From positions 620,001 through 684,000 of the forward strand of contig NZ_JABAIA010000003.1 of NCBI RefSeq assembly GCF_012641275.1: a DNA stretch of 64,000 nucleotides. Reading direction: 5' to 3'. This DNA comes from Chitinophaga varians. GTDB lineage: Bacteria; Bacteroidota; Bacteroidia; Chitinophagales; Chitinophagaceae. This document shows, in pieces, positions 1-12,600 of this stretch. The translations under genes were made by a program, and so were the position numbers. Within the stretch, counting starts at the first letter, position 1. Every line of letters starts with the position of its first letter. A model generated the notes under the pieces. It had not been told where the DNA came from. It saw only the letters and a list, made by a program, of their open reading frames with translations, and did not search any database.

Positions 1-3000
1 TGGGACGTGGTGTTCAATTACCTTGGTCAGACCGGCAATATCACCGCTACAGACGGTTTGCTGCGTATGGCCGCGGAATCTCCGGGCGCCGCGATCGGCA
101 AAGACTTCCCGCTGACAGAAAAAATCGCGGTGGACAGCATGGTACAGGATGGAGAGCTGGTGCTCCGGTGGAAATACAGCAGTCAGCATTTTTCCGCTGC
201 CGCCCTGGAGAAAATGGCCGCTGCCTACATCAGGCACCTGGAGGCGCTGATCACGCACTGTGCAGACCGCCACGAGCCGGCGTTTACGCCATCGGACTTC
301 GGTCTGGGCCGGGAAATCAGTGTTGCGGAACTGGATACTTTCCTCGATGCCAAAGTGGGCGCCGTCGCCCGTCGTACCAGGATCAGTAGCCTCTACCGGC
401 TCACCGGGCTGCAGGAAGCCATGCTGTTCCACGCATTGTACGATGAGCACTCCAACGCCTATATGGAGCAGTTTACCTGCGACCTGCTGCACCTCAACGA
501 GCCCGCTTTTATCCAGAGCTGGAACCTTTTACTGCAAAGGCATACCGCCTTACGCAGCGGCTTCCATGCCGATGAGTTCAGCATCCCGGTACAAGGCGTT
601 TACCAGGACGTGCAGGTGCCAGTGGTGTTACAGGACTATCGCGGCCTTACCGCCGAAGAGCAGCAGGAAGACATGGCGGCTTTCCTGGAAGCGGACCGCA
701 ACAAAGGATTCGATTTCAGTCACCCGCCGCTGATGCGGCTGGCATTGATACGCCTGGATGACGACCGTCATCGCATGGTATGGACTTCCCATCATATTTT
801 GTTTGACGGCTGGTCATTGCCGCTGATACTGGAAAACCTGTTACGGATATACGAAGCTGTCGTGACACAGGCTCCTTTGCCGGTGTTTACGGAAGACCAT
901 TACGAAAACTATGTCCGCTACCTGGAACGTCAGGATAAAGAGCAGGAGGAAGCCTTCTGGCGCAACTATATCAAAAATGCCACTGACGCCACGTTGCTGC
1001 CCTTTATCGGGGCTGCTGAAGCGCGCAACGCCGGCGTGGGCAGCTACCGCCAGGAACTGCTGGAGCTGGACGAGGCGGTCACCCGCAACATCCACCAATT
1101 TGCGCACCGTCACCGTATCACGCCCAATACCATCATACAGGGCGTGTGGTCGTACCTGTTATACCGTTACACCGGCCGACGGGAAATTACCTTCGGCATC
1201 ACGGTGTCTGGCAGGCCGGAAGGATTGCCAGGCGTAGAACAGGCCGTGGGGATGTATATCAATACCCTGCCTTTGTGTGCCGTCATCGATCCGGCCAGGC
1301 CGGTCACCGCATGGCTGCAGGAATTACAGGCATCGCAGCTGCAATGCCGCGAGTACCAGTATACGCCGCTGGATGATATGCAACGATGGACGGGCATTAC
1401 AGGAGACTGGTTTGATACGCTGCTGGTATACGAAAACTACCCTGTAAGCAAGATGGAGGCTGCGCAGCAAGGCGCATTGGGCGTGGAAAATATTGCAGTA
1501 CATGAACAAACCAACCTGCCGCTGGAAATACTGGCCGCTGTGGCAGATACCATCCGCATCACGCTGCGCTACAACGCGGACCTGATGGCTGATACCTATA
1601 TCGCCGCTATCCGCGGGCATTTCGAAGAAGTGCTGTTGCAGATGACGGCTCATGACAACATACAATTACATCAACTGGACATATTAACGGCAGCAGAACG
1701 GATACTGCTGACAGAAACACTGAACAGCCGCAAAGTGGCGTTCCCGCAGGAGAAAACAGCCGTGTCCATCATCCGTGAAAGAGCGGACATGATGCCGGAT
1801 GCCACCGCGATCATCTTCGGAGAAACGGAGCTGACCTATCGCGTGCTGGAAGAACGCTCCAACCAGGTGGCCCACTACCTGCAAAGCCTGGGCGTGAAAA
1901 AAGATATGGCCGTGCCCATCTGCATAGAACGGTCACCGGAGATGGTGGTCGGTATACTGGGCATCCTGAAGGCCGGCGGCGCTTATGTGCCGGTAGATAC
2001 TGCCTACCCCGCGGAAAGAATCGCCTTCCTGCTGGAAGATGTGGAAGCCACGGTGGTATTGAGCAGCCTGCTGCTGAAAGAAAAAATAGCCGCTGTCACC
2101 AGCGCCCGCGTGATCGCGCTGGATGACCGCCGGGAGGAGTTGTTCCGTCAGCCTGTGGCAGGCTCCCTGCTGTTGCCATCTCCCGCGGACCTGGCTTACA
2201 TCATCTATACCTCCGGTTCCACCGGCAAACCCAAGGGCGTGCTGATAGAACACCGGGGCATGTTGAACCATCTGTATGCAAAAATCAATGACCTGCGGCT
2301 CGACCATCGTTCGGTAATCGCCTTCACGGCTTCCTATACCTTCGATATCTCCGTATGGCAAATGCTGGCAGCACTGCTTTGCGGCGGTACCACCATCATC
2401 TATTCGGAAGAAACCATTATGCAGCCGGAGCAGCTGATGCGGGAGGTAAACCGCCAGCAGGTGACTATCCTGGAACTGGTGCCTTCTTATCTGGCTACGG
2501 TATTACAGGAAGATATTCCCGTGAAACTGGACGATCTGGAATTCCTGCTCGTGACCGGTGAAGCGGTGAGCCAACAGGTACTGGCGCAGTGGTTCATGCA
2601 TCCGCATTACAACCGTATCCCCGTCGTAAATGCGTACGGCCCTACGGAGGCGTCGGACGATATCTGCCACTACATTATGTATGAAACGCCCGTACAGTCC
2701 AATATCCCGCTGGGATATCCGGTACAGAACCTCAACATCTACGTGGTGAATGAAGCCATGCAGTTATGTCCCCCCGGCGTGCCCGGTGAGGTATGCGTTT
2801 CAGGCGTAGGCGTGGGAAGAGGTTATCTCAAACGTCCGGAACTGACAGCCGAAAAATTCATCACCGATCCGTTTATCACGGGAATGGCTGTACGGATGTA
2901 CCGTACTGGTGACCTTGGCCGCTGGCTCCCTGACGGCACGGTGGAATACCTTGGCCGTATGGACGACCAGGTGAAAATACGAGGCTTCCGGGTGGAACTG

Positions 3001-3567
3001 GGCGAGATAGAACACGCGCTGCAACTGCATGAACAGATACAGCAGGCAGTGGTGGTAGCCCGCGCAGACCGCAGAGGGCATAAACAACTGGCGGCTTATG
3101 TGGTTACTACGGACGCTTATGACCGTGACAACGTATATGCGTTCCTGAAAGGCCGCCTGCCGGAATATATGGTACCGTCCTGGCTGGTGCCGCTGGAAAA
3201 ACTGCCGTTGACGGCCAACGGTAAAATAGACCGCAAAGCATTGCCCGCACCGGATGAAGTACAGGGATGGTCGTCACAAACGTATATCGCTCCCCGTAAT
3301 GAAACAGAGGCCCAACTGGCTGCTGTCTGGGAAGATTTGCTTGGCATAGAAAAAGCAGGTGTGCAGGACAATTTCTTCGACCTGGGTGGGCACTCATTGC
3401 AGGTAATACGGCTCACGTCTACCGTCCGCAGGCAGTTCGGTGTGGAGGTAAATGTCAGGACATTCTTCCAGTTGGCCACCATCGAGCAACTGGCGAGGTA
3501 CATCCGGTTAAATCTTGATCAGCCTTCGGCCGATGATGATGACGATCTTGAAACCATCACCCTATAA
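1..3567 (+). CDS. Non-ribosomal peptide synthetase, 3' part (end of E, then C-A-T); 5' end outside window
   Basis: The frame is open from the first base, so the start lies upstream. Codons 1-110 are the end of an epimerization domain (motif VVFNYLGQ, as at the E-domain end of the next gene). A condensation domain follows, of the type that accepts a D-residue (SLYRLTGLQEAMLFH opening, HHILFDGWS at codon 264). The adenylation domain has YTSGSTGKPKG at codon 736 and the closing motif LPLTANGKIDRKALP. The carrier domain has DNFFDLGGHS with the phosphopantetheine Ser near codon 1132. My reading of the substrate pocket is D-I-W-E-L-T-A-D-D(-K). From memory this is nearest to codes for 2,4-diaminobutyrate, but I am not sure. 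There is no thioesterase. The protein ends in an acidic tail (five Asp in a row) that probably docks to the next synthetase 44 bp downstream. The family assignment is certain; the substrate is an inference. Confidence 0.97.
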   Translation, partial: WDVVFNYLGQTGNITATDGLLRMAAESPGAAIGKDFPLTEKIAVDSMVQDGELVLRWKYSSQHFSAAALEKMAAAYIRHLEALITHCADRHEPAFTPSDFGLGREISVAELDTFLDAKVGAVARRTRISSLYRLTGLQEAMLFHALYDEHSNAYMEQFTCDLLHLNEPAFIQSWNLLLQRHTALRSGFHADEFSIPVQGVYQDVQVPVVLQDYRGLTAEEQQEDMAAFLEADRNKGFDFSHPPLMRLALIRLDDDRHRMVWTSHHILFDGWSLPLILENLLRIYEAVVTQAPLPVFTEDHYENYVRYLERQDKEQEEAFWRNYIKNATDATLLPFIGAAEARNAGVGSYRQELLELDEAVTRNIHQFAHRHRITPNTIIQGVWSYLLYRYTGRREITFGITVSGRPEGLPGVEQAVGMYINTLPLCAVIDPARPVTAWLQELQASQLQCREYQYTPLDDMQRWTGITGDWFDTLLVYENYPVSKMEAAQQGALGVENIAVHEQTNLPLEILAAVADTIRITLRYNADLMADTYIAAIRGHFEEVLLQMTAHDNIQLHQLDILTAAERILLTETLNSRKVAFPQEKTAVSIIRERADMMPDATAIIFGETELTYRVLEERSNQVAHYLQSLGVKKDMAVPICIERSPEMVVGILGILKAGGAYVPVDTAYPAERIAFLLEDVEATVVLSSLLLKEKIAAVTSARVIALDDRREELFRQPVAGSLLLPSPADLAYIIYTSGSTGKPKGVLIEHRGMLNHLYAKINDLRLDHRSVIAFTASYTFDISVWQMLAALLCGGTTIIYSEETIMQPEQLMREVNRQQVTILELVPSYLATVLQEDIPVKLDDLEFLLVTGEAVSQQVLAQWFMHPHYNRIPVVNAYGPTEASDDICHYIMYETPVQSNIPLGYPVQNLNIYVVNEAMQLCPPGVPGEVCVSGVGVGRGYLKRPELTAEKFITDPFITGMAVRMYRTGDLGRWLPDGTVEYLGRMDDQVKIRGFRVELGEIEHALQLHEQIQQAVVVARADRRGHKQLAAYVVTTDAYDRDNVYAFLKGRLPEYMVPSWLVPLEKLPLTANGKIDRKALPAPDEVQGWSSQTYIAPRNETEAQLAAVWEDLLGIEKAGVQDNFFDLGGHSLQVIRLTSTVRRQFGVEVNVRTFFQLATIEQLARYIRLNLDQPSADDDDDLETITL

Positions 3568-3611
3568 AGTATACACCCCATTAATTCTTTTTATTACTCA
3601 AACAACCGGTT

Positions 3612-6600
3612 ATGTTAGATTTTAATTTAGTTGACATCGTTGACCTACTGGGAAAGGCCCAGGATTCGGGAATAAAAATATCCTATGACGAAAACGACCT
3701 GGTGGTTAAAGTTAGCAAGGAACAAAAGATCGACAGTTCCTTACTGAAGGTACTGAAGGACAACAAACAACATCTTATCACGTATTTCCGGCAATACCAC
3801 CAGCGTACGGCGGCAGTAACGGGAACGGCTATTGCGGCGGCTTCGGGCCGGTCTGCGGATACGGCCATTCCCCTGTCTTTCAGCCAGGAAAGGCTGTGGA
3901 TCATCGATCAGCTGGAAGGAAGCGTACAGTACCACCTGTCAGCCGCTCTTCGCATGGAAGGCGCTTTGGACCGTGCCGCATTGGAAAAAGCCCTGTGTGA
4001 GATCGTCAACCGCCATGAAATACTGCGTACGGTCATCCGTACCCATGAAGACACCGGCCGCCCGTCTCAATATGTGATGGAGAAAAACCAGTGGCAGCTT
4101 ACCGTCACAGACGGGGCCCACTGTCTGCATGATAACGCCGCTTTACAAGACCTCCTGAAAAAATATATCGCCATTCCGTTTGATCTGGCAAATGATCACC
4201 TGTTGCGCGCGCAACTGATCGTCCTGAAAGAAGATACACATATACTGGTGCTGACGCTGCATCACATCGTTTCTGACGGTTGGTCCACCGGTATCCTCGT
4301 GAGTGAACTACAGGCGTTGTACGATGCTTATGCCAACGGATACACGCCGCAGCTGGCGCCACTGGAAATTCAGTATGCCGATTACGCGTTATGGCAGCGT
4401 CAGCAGCTGGGCAGTAACGGACTGCAACAACAGCTGGACTACTGGAAGAAACAGTTGTCCGGCATAGCCCCGCTGGAATTGCCATTGGATTATCCGCGGC
4501 CCGCCATACAAAGCACCCGCGGTGCTACCATTGATTTTACAATCGATCATACGCTGGCTGAAAAACTGAAACAGCTGTCCCGCCAGGAAGATGTGACCCT
4601 CTTTATGACATTGCTGGCCGCTTTCAAGGTATTGTTGTACCGGTACAGCGGTCAGAGTGATATCACTGTGGGAAGTCCGGTGTCCGGCAGGACAAGGGCG
4701 GAGATGGAAACGCTGATCGGCCTTTTTGTGAACACGCTGGCGTTGCGCAGTGACCTGAGCGATCATCCTACTTTCCGGGCGCTGTTGCAGCAAATCAAAC
4801 AGACCACGCTGAGTGCCTATGATCACCAGGAAGTGCCGCTGGAGAAAGTAATTGAAACGGTGGTGAAAGGCCGCGATCCCGGCCGCAGCCCGTTGTTCCA
4901 GGTGATGTTCGCATTGCAGAACGCCCCGGCGCCCAAAGCAGATGCGCCCGGTAAGCTACGGTTGTCTGAGGAAAAAATCATCACCGAAAATGCCAAGTTC
5001 GATCTTACCCTGATCATGGAAGAAACGAACGATGGCCTGAAAGGCGGCGTGGAATATTGCGCCGACCTGTTTGATGCATCAACCATTCATCGGATGATCG
5101 GGCACTTTCAGCTGCTGTTGAAAAATGTGTTGCAGACGCCTGATGTGCCGGTCCACTTGTTACCATTGCTGTCTGCTGAAGAGCGGGAGCAGGCACTCAA
5201 CACTTTCAACAATACCGCGGTGCCTTATGCGGACGACCAGTCCATTGCAGCTTTGTTCTCCGCGCATGCGCTACAGACTCCCGACGCCGTGGCGCTCCTG
5301 TATGGTGACGCCGTGATGTCTTACGGAGAACTGGAAACCCTGTCGAACCAGCTGGCGCATTATCTGCGCAGCAAGGGCGTGCAGCAGGGGGGCATCGTTC
5401 CTGTTTGCACGGAACGCTCCATCGATATGATGGTGGGCATCCTCGCCATACTGAAGGCAGGAGCGGCCTATATGCCTTTGGACCCGGCCTATCCGGCAGA
5501 AAGGCTGCGTATTATGCTGGATGAAAGCCGCAGTAATGTATTGTTGACCACGACTGATTTTCACGCCCGGTTTATAACGGAAAAGCCGGATAAAGAGTTG
5601 GTATTGGTAGATCAGCTGCCGGTGTTACTGGCAAGGCAGCCGGATACCCCGGTTGCTAATCCGCCATCCGCCAATGACCTGGCGTACGTGATGTACACGT
5701 CTGGTTCCACAGGCAAACCCAAAGGCGTGCTGGTAACACACCGCAACGTGACAAGCCTGGTGCTGCAGCCGAACTATGTTGCGCTGAATGCGGACACCAC
5801 TGTGCTTTCAGCCGGATCGCTGGCATTTGACGCTACCACTTTTGAATACTGGGGCGCCCTGCTGAATGGCGGCCGCCTGGCGCTCAGCGTCGGTAACAGC
5901 CTGCTCGACAGCGCCGTTTTTAAACAGGAGCTTTACAGCAAGGAGGTAACTACGTTGTTTATTACTACCAGCTGGTTTAATCAGCTGGTGGATACCGATA
6001 TTACCGTCTTTGGCCGGCTGTCGGCTATCCTCACCGGTGGTGAAAAGATGTCTGAAAAGCATGTGGAGCGCTTCCGGCAGGCATATCCGGACATCAGCAT
6101 CAGTAACATTTACGGACCTACGGAGAATACGACTTTCTCTTTAAGTTATCATATCAACAGCAAGGGACTTATTCCTAATACACCCATAGGGGTACCGCTC
6201 AATAATCGCACGGCCTATGTGCTGGACAGCGCACAGCAGTTAGTGCCTGTAGGAGTGTCAGGAGAACTGTATGTGGGCGGGGCCGGCCTGGCGCCCGGTT
6301 ACCTCGACCGGCCGGAACTGACCGCAGAGAAATTCGTTCCCCATCCTTTCAGCGATAATCCGGAAGAAAAGCTTTATCGTACCGGCGACCGTGCCCGCTG
6401 GCAGCCGGACGGCAACATCATCTACATGGGCCGTATCGATGACCAGGTGAAAATCCGCGGCCACCGCATAGAACCGGGCGAAATAGAAAATATACTGCTG
6501 ACCTTCCCTGCGGTAGCGCAGGGTGTGGTGGTAGTCAAAACGGACGATAAAGGCACTAAGAGACTGGTGGCCTATGTGGTGCCCGTTGATACGTTGGATA

Positions 6601-9600
6601 AAGACCAGCTGGTCAGCTATTTGAAAGCGAAATTACCGGAATACATGGTGCCTTCCCAGATTGTGCCCATGGACAAGTTTCCGGTCACTGCCAACGGAAA
6701 AATCGATAAAAAAGCATTGCCGGAGCCGTTGTTGGAAAGTGCTGCCAGCTACGTGGCGCCCCGCAATACCATCGAAGAAGCATTGGCCACTGTGTGGCGG
6801 GAGCTGCTGGGCGTGCAACAGGTAGGGATATACGACAACTTCTTTGAACTCGGAGGGGATTCTATCATCACCATTCAGGCCGTAGGCAGAATAAGACGCG
6901 CAGGGTATGAATTGCAGCCAAGAGATATGTTTGTACATCAGCACATCGCTGCGCTGGCTGCTCATATACAGGCAAATGCAGGCCATGCGGTGATTGGCGA
7001 GCAGGGCGTACTCACCGGAGAAAGCGGATTGTTGCCTATACAGCAATGGTTCCTGGATATTGATACCGCTGCTGCCAATCATTTTAACCAAAGCGTACTA
7101 CTGGGCATAGATAAAAAAGTGTCAGAGGAAATGCTGACTCCTGCTATTCAACAGCTGGTCAGCCATCACGATGCCTTACGCTTTGTGTACCATCACAGCA
7201 ATGGTGTATGGCAACAGAAGTATGGCACCTTTGAAGGAAGCGTGGAAGTGGCCGACCTGCGCAGCGTAGCGCCGGATCAACTGCCAGTGGCCATTACTGC
7301 CACAGCAGACCGTTATCAGGCCAGTCTGGACATTACAACGGGAACGATTATACGAGCGGTATTATTGCTGACACCGGAGACAGAAGCGGCCAACCGGCTG
7401 TTCATCGTGGTGCATCACCTGGCCGTAGATGCTGTCTCCTGGCGTATCCTGCTGGAAGACCTGCAACAATTGCTGCAAGGCCAACAGCCGGAGCGAAAGA
7501 GCTCTTCTTATCGTCAATGGCAGCAGGCGCTGTCGGCATATGGCACGTCGCAACGCGGACTCTCGCAGGTGGCCTATTGGGAAAAAGTCGTACAGCAGTC
7601 ACTGACCCTAAAAACAGATCACGCGAATGTTGGCAAAGTAATGGTGTCGGATGTAGGAAGCCATACCGCACAACTGAGCGCTGAGGTGACCCACCAGCTG
7701 TTGAAAGATACGTCCAGGGCTTATCATACGGAGATCAATGATGTTTTGCTGACTGCTCTGGCGCTGACGTTGTCGGCATGGAACAATCATTCCGCTGTTA
7801 TCGTTGGACTGGAAGGACACGGCAGAGAGGACATCAATAAAAATATAGATACCAGCCGTACCGTGGGATGGTTTACCAACCTATTCCCCGTGCTGCTGGA
7901 AACCGGCCACAGCGGCCATCCGGGTGAGACCCTGAAGGCTGTCAAAGAACAGCTGCGGAGCATTCCCGACAAAGGCCTGGGATACGGTGTCCTGAAATAT
8001 TTCAACAAGATACCTGCATTGCAGGGCGCCAATCCATGGAATGTGGTCTTCAACTATCTGGGGCAGTCTGATAACCTGAAAGATGAAGCAGGCCTGTTCA
8101 GCGGAGCATCCGAATCGTCCGGTGCAGATACCGCCGCGTCTTTCCCGCTGCAGGAGCTGTTGACCGTGACTGGCCTTGTCAGTAACGGGCAGTTGCAACT
8201 GGACTGGAACTATAGCACAAAACATTTTGAAGCGGCCACCATTGCACAACTGGCCAATGAATACCTGTCGCAGCTGGAGCGCCTGGTAGCGCATTGTGTA
8301 GCGGTACAAACGCCTGTGTTCACACCTTCCGACTACGGTCTGGGCGCCTGGGTGTCTAACAGTGAGTTGGACAGTTTCCTCGAAGCCACGCACCACGGCG
8401 TGCCACGCCGTGAACAGGTGGACAGCCTGTACCGCCTGAGCGGATTGCAGGAGGGGATGTTGTTCCACAGCCTCTACGCCGCAGAAGCCGGTACTTACAC
8501 CGAGCAGATGACCGTGGACATCGACGACCTGGAGGTGGACGCATTTGTGAAAAGCTGGGACCTGCTGCTGGAAAAACACACGATCCTGCGCACCGCTTTT
8601 TATTATGACCGGTTCAGCATTCCCGTGCAATGTGTTTATAAAAAGGTTAAGCTGCCCGTAGAAATACTGGACTATACTGCTTTTGATCAGGACGAACAAC
8701 ACCGGCTGTACCAGGAGTTGTTGACCACTGATCTTCGGCGGGGATTTGATTTTGCAGAAGCACCGTTGATGCGTTTAACACTGGTACGGCTACACGGTAA
8801 TAATTTCCGGATGTTATGGACTTCGCATCACATTCTGCTGGACGGCTGGTCATTGCCTATCCTGGTAGAAGGCCTGTTGGCCGGGTATGATGCCTTGCTG
8901 ACCGGCAGTGCGCTGCCTTCGCTGAAGGAAGACCGTTATGGCGAATATATCCAATACCTGGACCGCCTCGACAAAGAGGAAGCAGAACGTTACTGGAAGG
9001 GATATTTACATGAGTTGAACGATGCCACCTTATTGCCTTTTATCGGCAATACCACCGCTCGTACCAAAGGCGTAGGCGCATACAATAACCGGAAATTGGT
9101 ACTGGACGCCGCCTTTACGCAACAGCTGTCGCGTTTTGCGCAACGTCATCATATCACGGTGAACACGCTGATGCAGGGCGTATGGGCGTATCTGTTACAC
9201 GCCTATACCGGTCATCGTAACGTGGCTTACGGTATTACCGTTTCCGGCCGTCCGGACACGCTGGCCGGTACAGAAAGAGGAGTGGGGCTGTACATCAATA
9301 CGCTGCCGTTGCATACCGCGGTGGACGAGGGCAGCAACATCATCGATTGGTTAAAACAGATACAGGCAGGTCAGCTGCATAGCAGGGAACATCAATATAA
9401 TAATCTCCTGGAAGTCCAACAATGGTCAGGCGTTAGCGGAGACCTGTTTGATAGTTCCATTACTTTCCAGAACTACCCCGTGAATGAGATAGTGAATGCG
9501 AAGGAGTGGCAGCTGAAGGTGAAGCAGGTGGAATCACATCCGCATACCAACTACCCGCTGACCATCATTATCAGCATTGCCGCAGAAACCAGCCTGGTGT

Positions 9601-12600
9601 TTGCTTACAACACCGCGTTGCTGGACGATCATTATCTCGAAGCCATTACCGGACATTTTAAACAGGTATTACAACAGATAACTACCGGTTTGGCAGAGAC
9701 CATCCAGGATATTGAACTGCTGACGCCCACAGAAAAACAACAGCTGCTGAATACCGCTACGGTGGCCTATCCGACGCATACTACCCTTATCGATATATTT
9801 GAAGCGCAGGCCGACCGGGTCCCGGAACAAACCGCCGTACGCTGTGAAGAACGCGTGCTGAGCTACAGCGAGCTGGATAAACAGGCGACCCGGCTGGCGC
9901 ATCATCTCCGTGCCAAAGGCATGACCACCGGCTCACTGGTGCCCTTGTACCTGGAACGTTCTGCCGATATACTGGTGGCGCTACTGGGCATCCTGAAAGC
10001 CGGCGGGGCTTATGTGCCCATTGATCCGGATTTCCCGGCAGAACGAGTGGCCTTTATGCTGGCAGACACGGAAGCCAGGGTAATAGTTACCAACAACGCC
10101 TGCGCCGGAAAACTGCCGCAGGCAGGCCTGCAGGTGATTACGCTCGATGGCGATGCTGCCCTGCTGGATGCCATGCCGGCTACAAGAATTGCACGCGAAT
10201 GGATACCCGGCCAACCGGTGTATGTTATTTACACTTCCGGCAGTACGGGCAATCCCAAAGGCGTGATCGTTACCCATCAGAACCTGATGGATTATGTATA
10301 TGGACTGAAACATGCGCTGCCACTGGAAGACAGCCGTTCTTTCGGTCTTATGTCCAGCATCGCCACCGACCTGGGCAACACTGTTGTGTTTGGCGCCCTG
10401 GCGACTGGCGGAGCATTACATGTCTTCACCAAAGATGCCGTGAATGACGCGGAACATATCGCTGCTTATTTTGCCGCACATCCGGTGGACTGCATCAAAA
10501 TTGTGCCTTCGCACTGGAAAGCATTGTCGTTGCCGGGCAACCTGCTGTTGCCCCGGAAACTGCTCATTTTCGGAGGAGAAGCGCTGGATGCCGGCGTTAT
10601 AGAAGCTATCCGGGCCTCAGGCAGCAACTGCACTGTGGTAAACCACTATGGCCCAACGGAAACGACTATCGGAAAACTGGTCCATATCGTTCAACCCGAT
10701 GGCATATACGAACAACAGGTGCCGATCGGTAAACCATTTTCCAATACCCGCATATATGTAGTGTCACCTGCCGGGAAGTTAAGCCCTGTAGGTGTTCCGG
10801 GTGAGTTGTATATCGGTGGCGACGGTGTGGCTGCCGGTTATCTGCACCAGGAAGCGCTGACCCACGGGAAGTTCGTGGCAGACCGTTTCCTGCCTGGTGT
10901 TACCTCCCTGCTGTACCGCACCGGTGACCTGGTGAAATACCTGCCGGACGGTAATATCCTCTTTCTGGGCCGTGCAGACGACCAGGTGAAGATCCGTGGA
11001 TACCGCGTGGAATTAGGGGAGATAGAAAACGCACTCGTCAGGAGCGGTTTGACTGAACAGGCAGTAGTGCTGGCGAAGCCGGACCGTAACGGAGATAAAC
11101 GTCTCGTGGCCTATGTCCTGCGTGGCAGCGGAGTCGACAAGGACGCCCTGCTGGCTTATGTGAAAAATGAATTGCCCGATCATATGCACCCTGCGTTATG
11201 GTCGATAGTAGATAGTTTCCCTCTGATGGCCAATGGCAAGGTAGACCGCAAGGCGCTGCCTGATCCCGAGGAGGCCATCGAAACACAACAGGGATATGTA
11301 GCGCCCGAAACGGCCACAGAGAAGAAGCTGGCCGCCATCTGGTCAGTGTTGCTGGAGGTGGACGAAGTGGGCCTGCATGACGATTTCTTTGCGCTCGGAG
11401 GGCACTCGCTGCTGGCTATCCGCCTCATCTCCGCTATCCGTAAGCAGATGGAGGCGGAAGCGACTATCGGGGACGTATTCGATTATCCTACGGTGGCCGC
11501 ATTGGCCGGGCAACTGGCCCAACGGACAACACAGTCGTCCGCACCGGTCATCGTACGGAAAGAAAGACCGGCCCGCATTCCGCTGTCTTTCAGCCAGGAA
11601 AGGCTTTGGTTTATTGACCGTATGGAGGGCAGCGTGCACTATCATGTGCCGGCAGTACTGCGGCTTAAAGGCCCGCTGGACACGGTGGCACTGGCCACTG
11701 CCCTGAAGACGATCGTTGAACGCCATGAAGTGCTCCGCACGGTCATTGAACATGACGGCGCAGAAACCTGGCAAAGGATATTGCAGGCCAACGACTGGCA
11801 GTTGCAAATCATTGCCGGTACCGCCTTTATGGCCGAAGCAGCCCTGGAGGACTATATCACCCGTCTGGTGAACGCACCTTTCGATCTCGCTAACGACTAT
11901 ATGCTGCGCGCGCACCTGATCGCCCGGCAGGAGGAAGAGTATGTCCTCGTGGTGACCCAACATCACATCGCTTCCGATGCATGGTCGACCGGCATTATCG
12001 TCAATGAACTGGTGGAATTGTATGACGCGCTGACAACAGGGCGTACGCCTTCATTGGCGGAACCGGGCATTCAATATGCCGACTTTGCGTTGTGGCAGCG
12101 GGAATACCTCTCTGGCAGCATGTTACAGGACAAAGTGGCCTACTGGAAAAACAAACTGTCCGGCACCGCTACATTGCAGCTTCCGACGGACTTCCCGAGG
12201 CCCGCCGTACAAAGCACCCGTGGCAGCATGTATTCGTTTAGGTTTGACCGTGAGTTGTCAAATGCTTTGCAGACATTGTCACAACAACAGGGTACTACCT
12301 TGTTTATGACGCTGCTGGCCGCATTTAAAGTACTGTTGTACCGCTACAGCGGTCAGGAAGATATCTGTGTAGGTGTACCGGTGGCCGGCAGAACACGGCA
12401 GGAAACAGAAGGACTGATCGGTTTCTTCATTAATACGCTGGCGCTGCGCAGCGACCTGGGCAATGGCCCTGCGTTTACCACCGTACTGCAACAGGTGAAG
12501 CAGACCACGCTGGGCGCTTACGAGCAACAGGACGTGCCATTTGAACAGGTGGTGGACGCCGTGGTGAGAGAGCGGGATATCAGCCGTACGCCGCTGTTCC

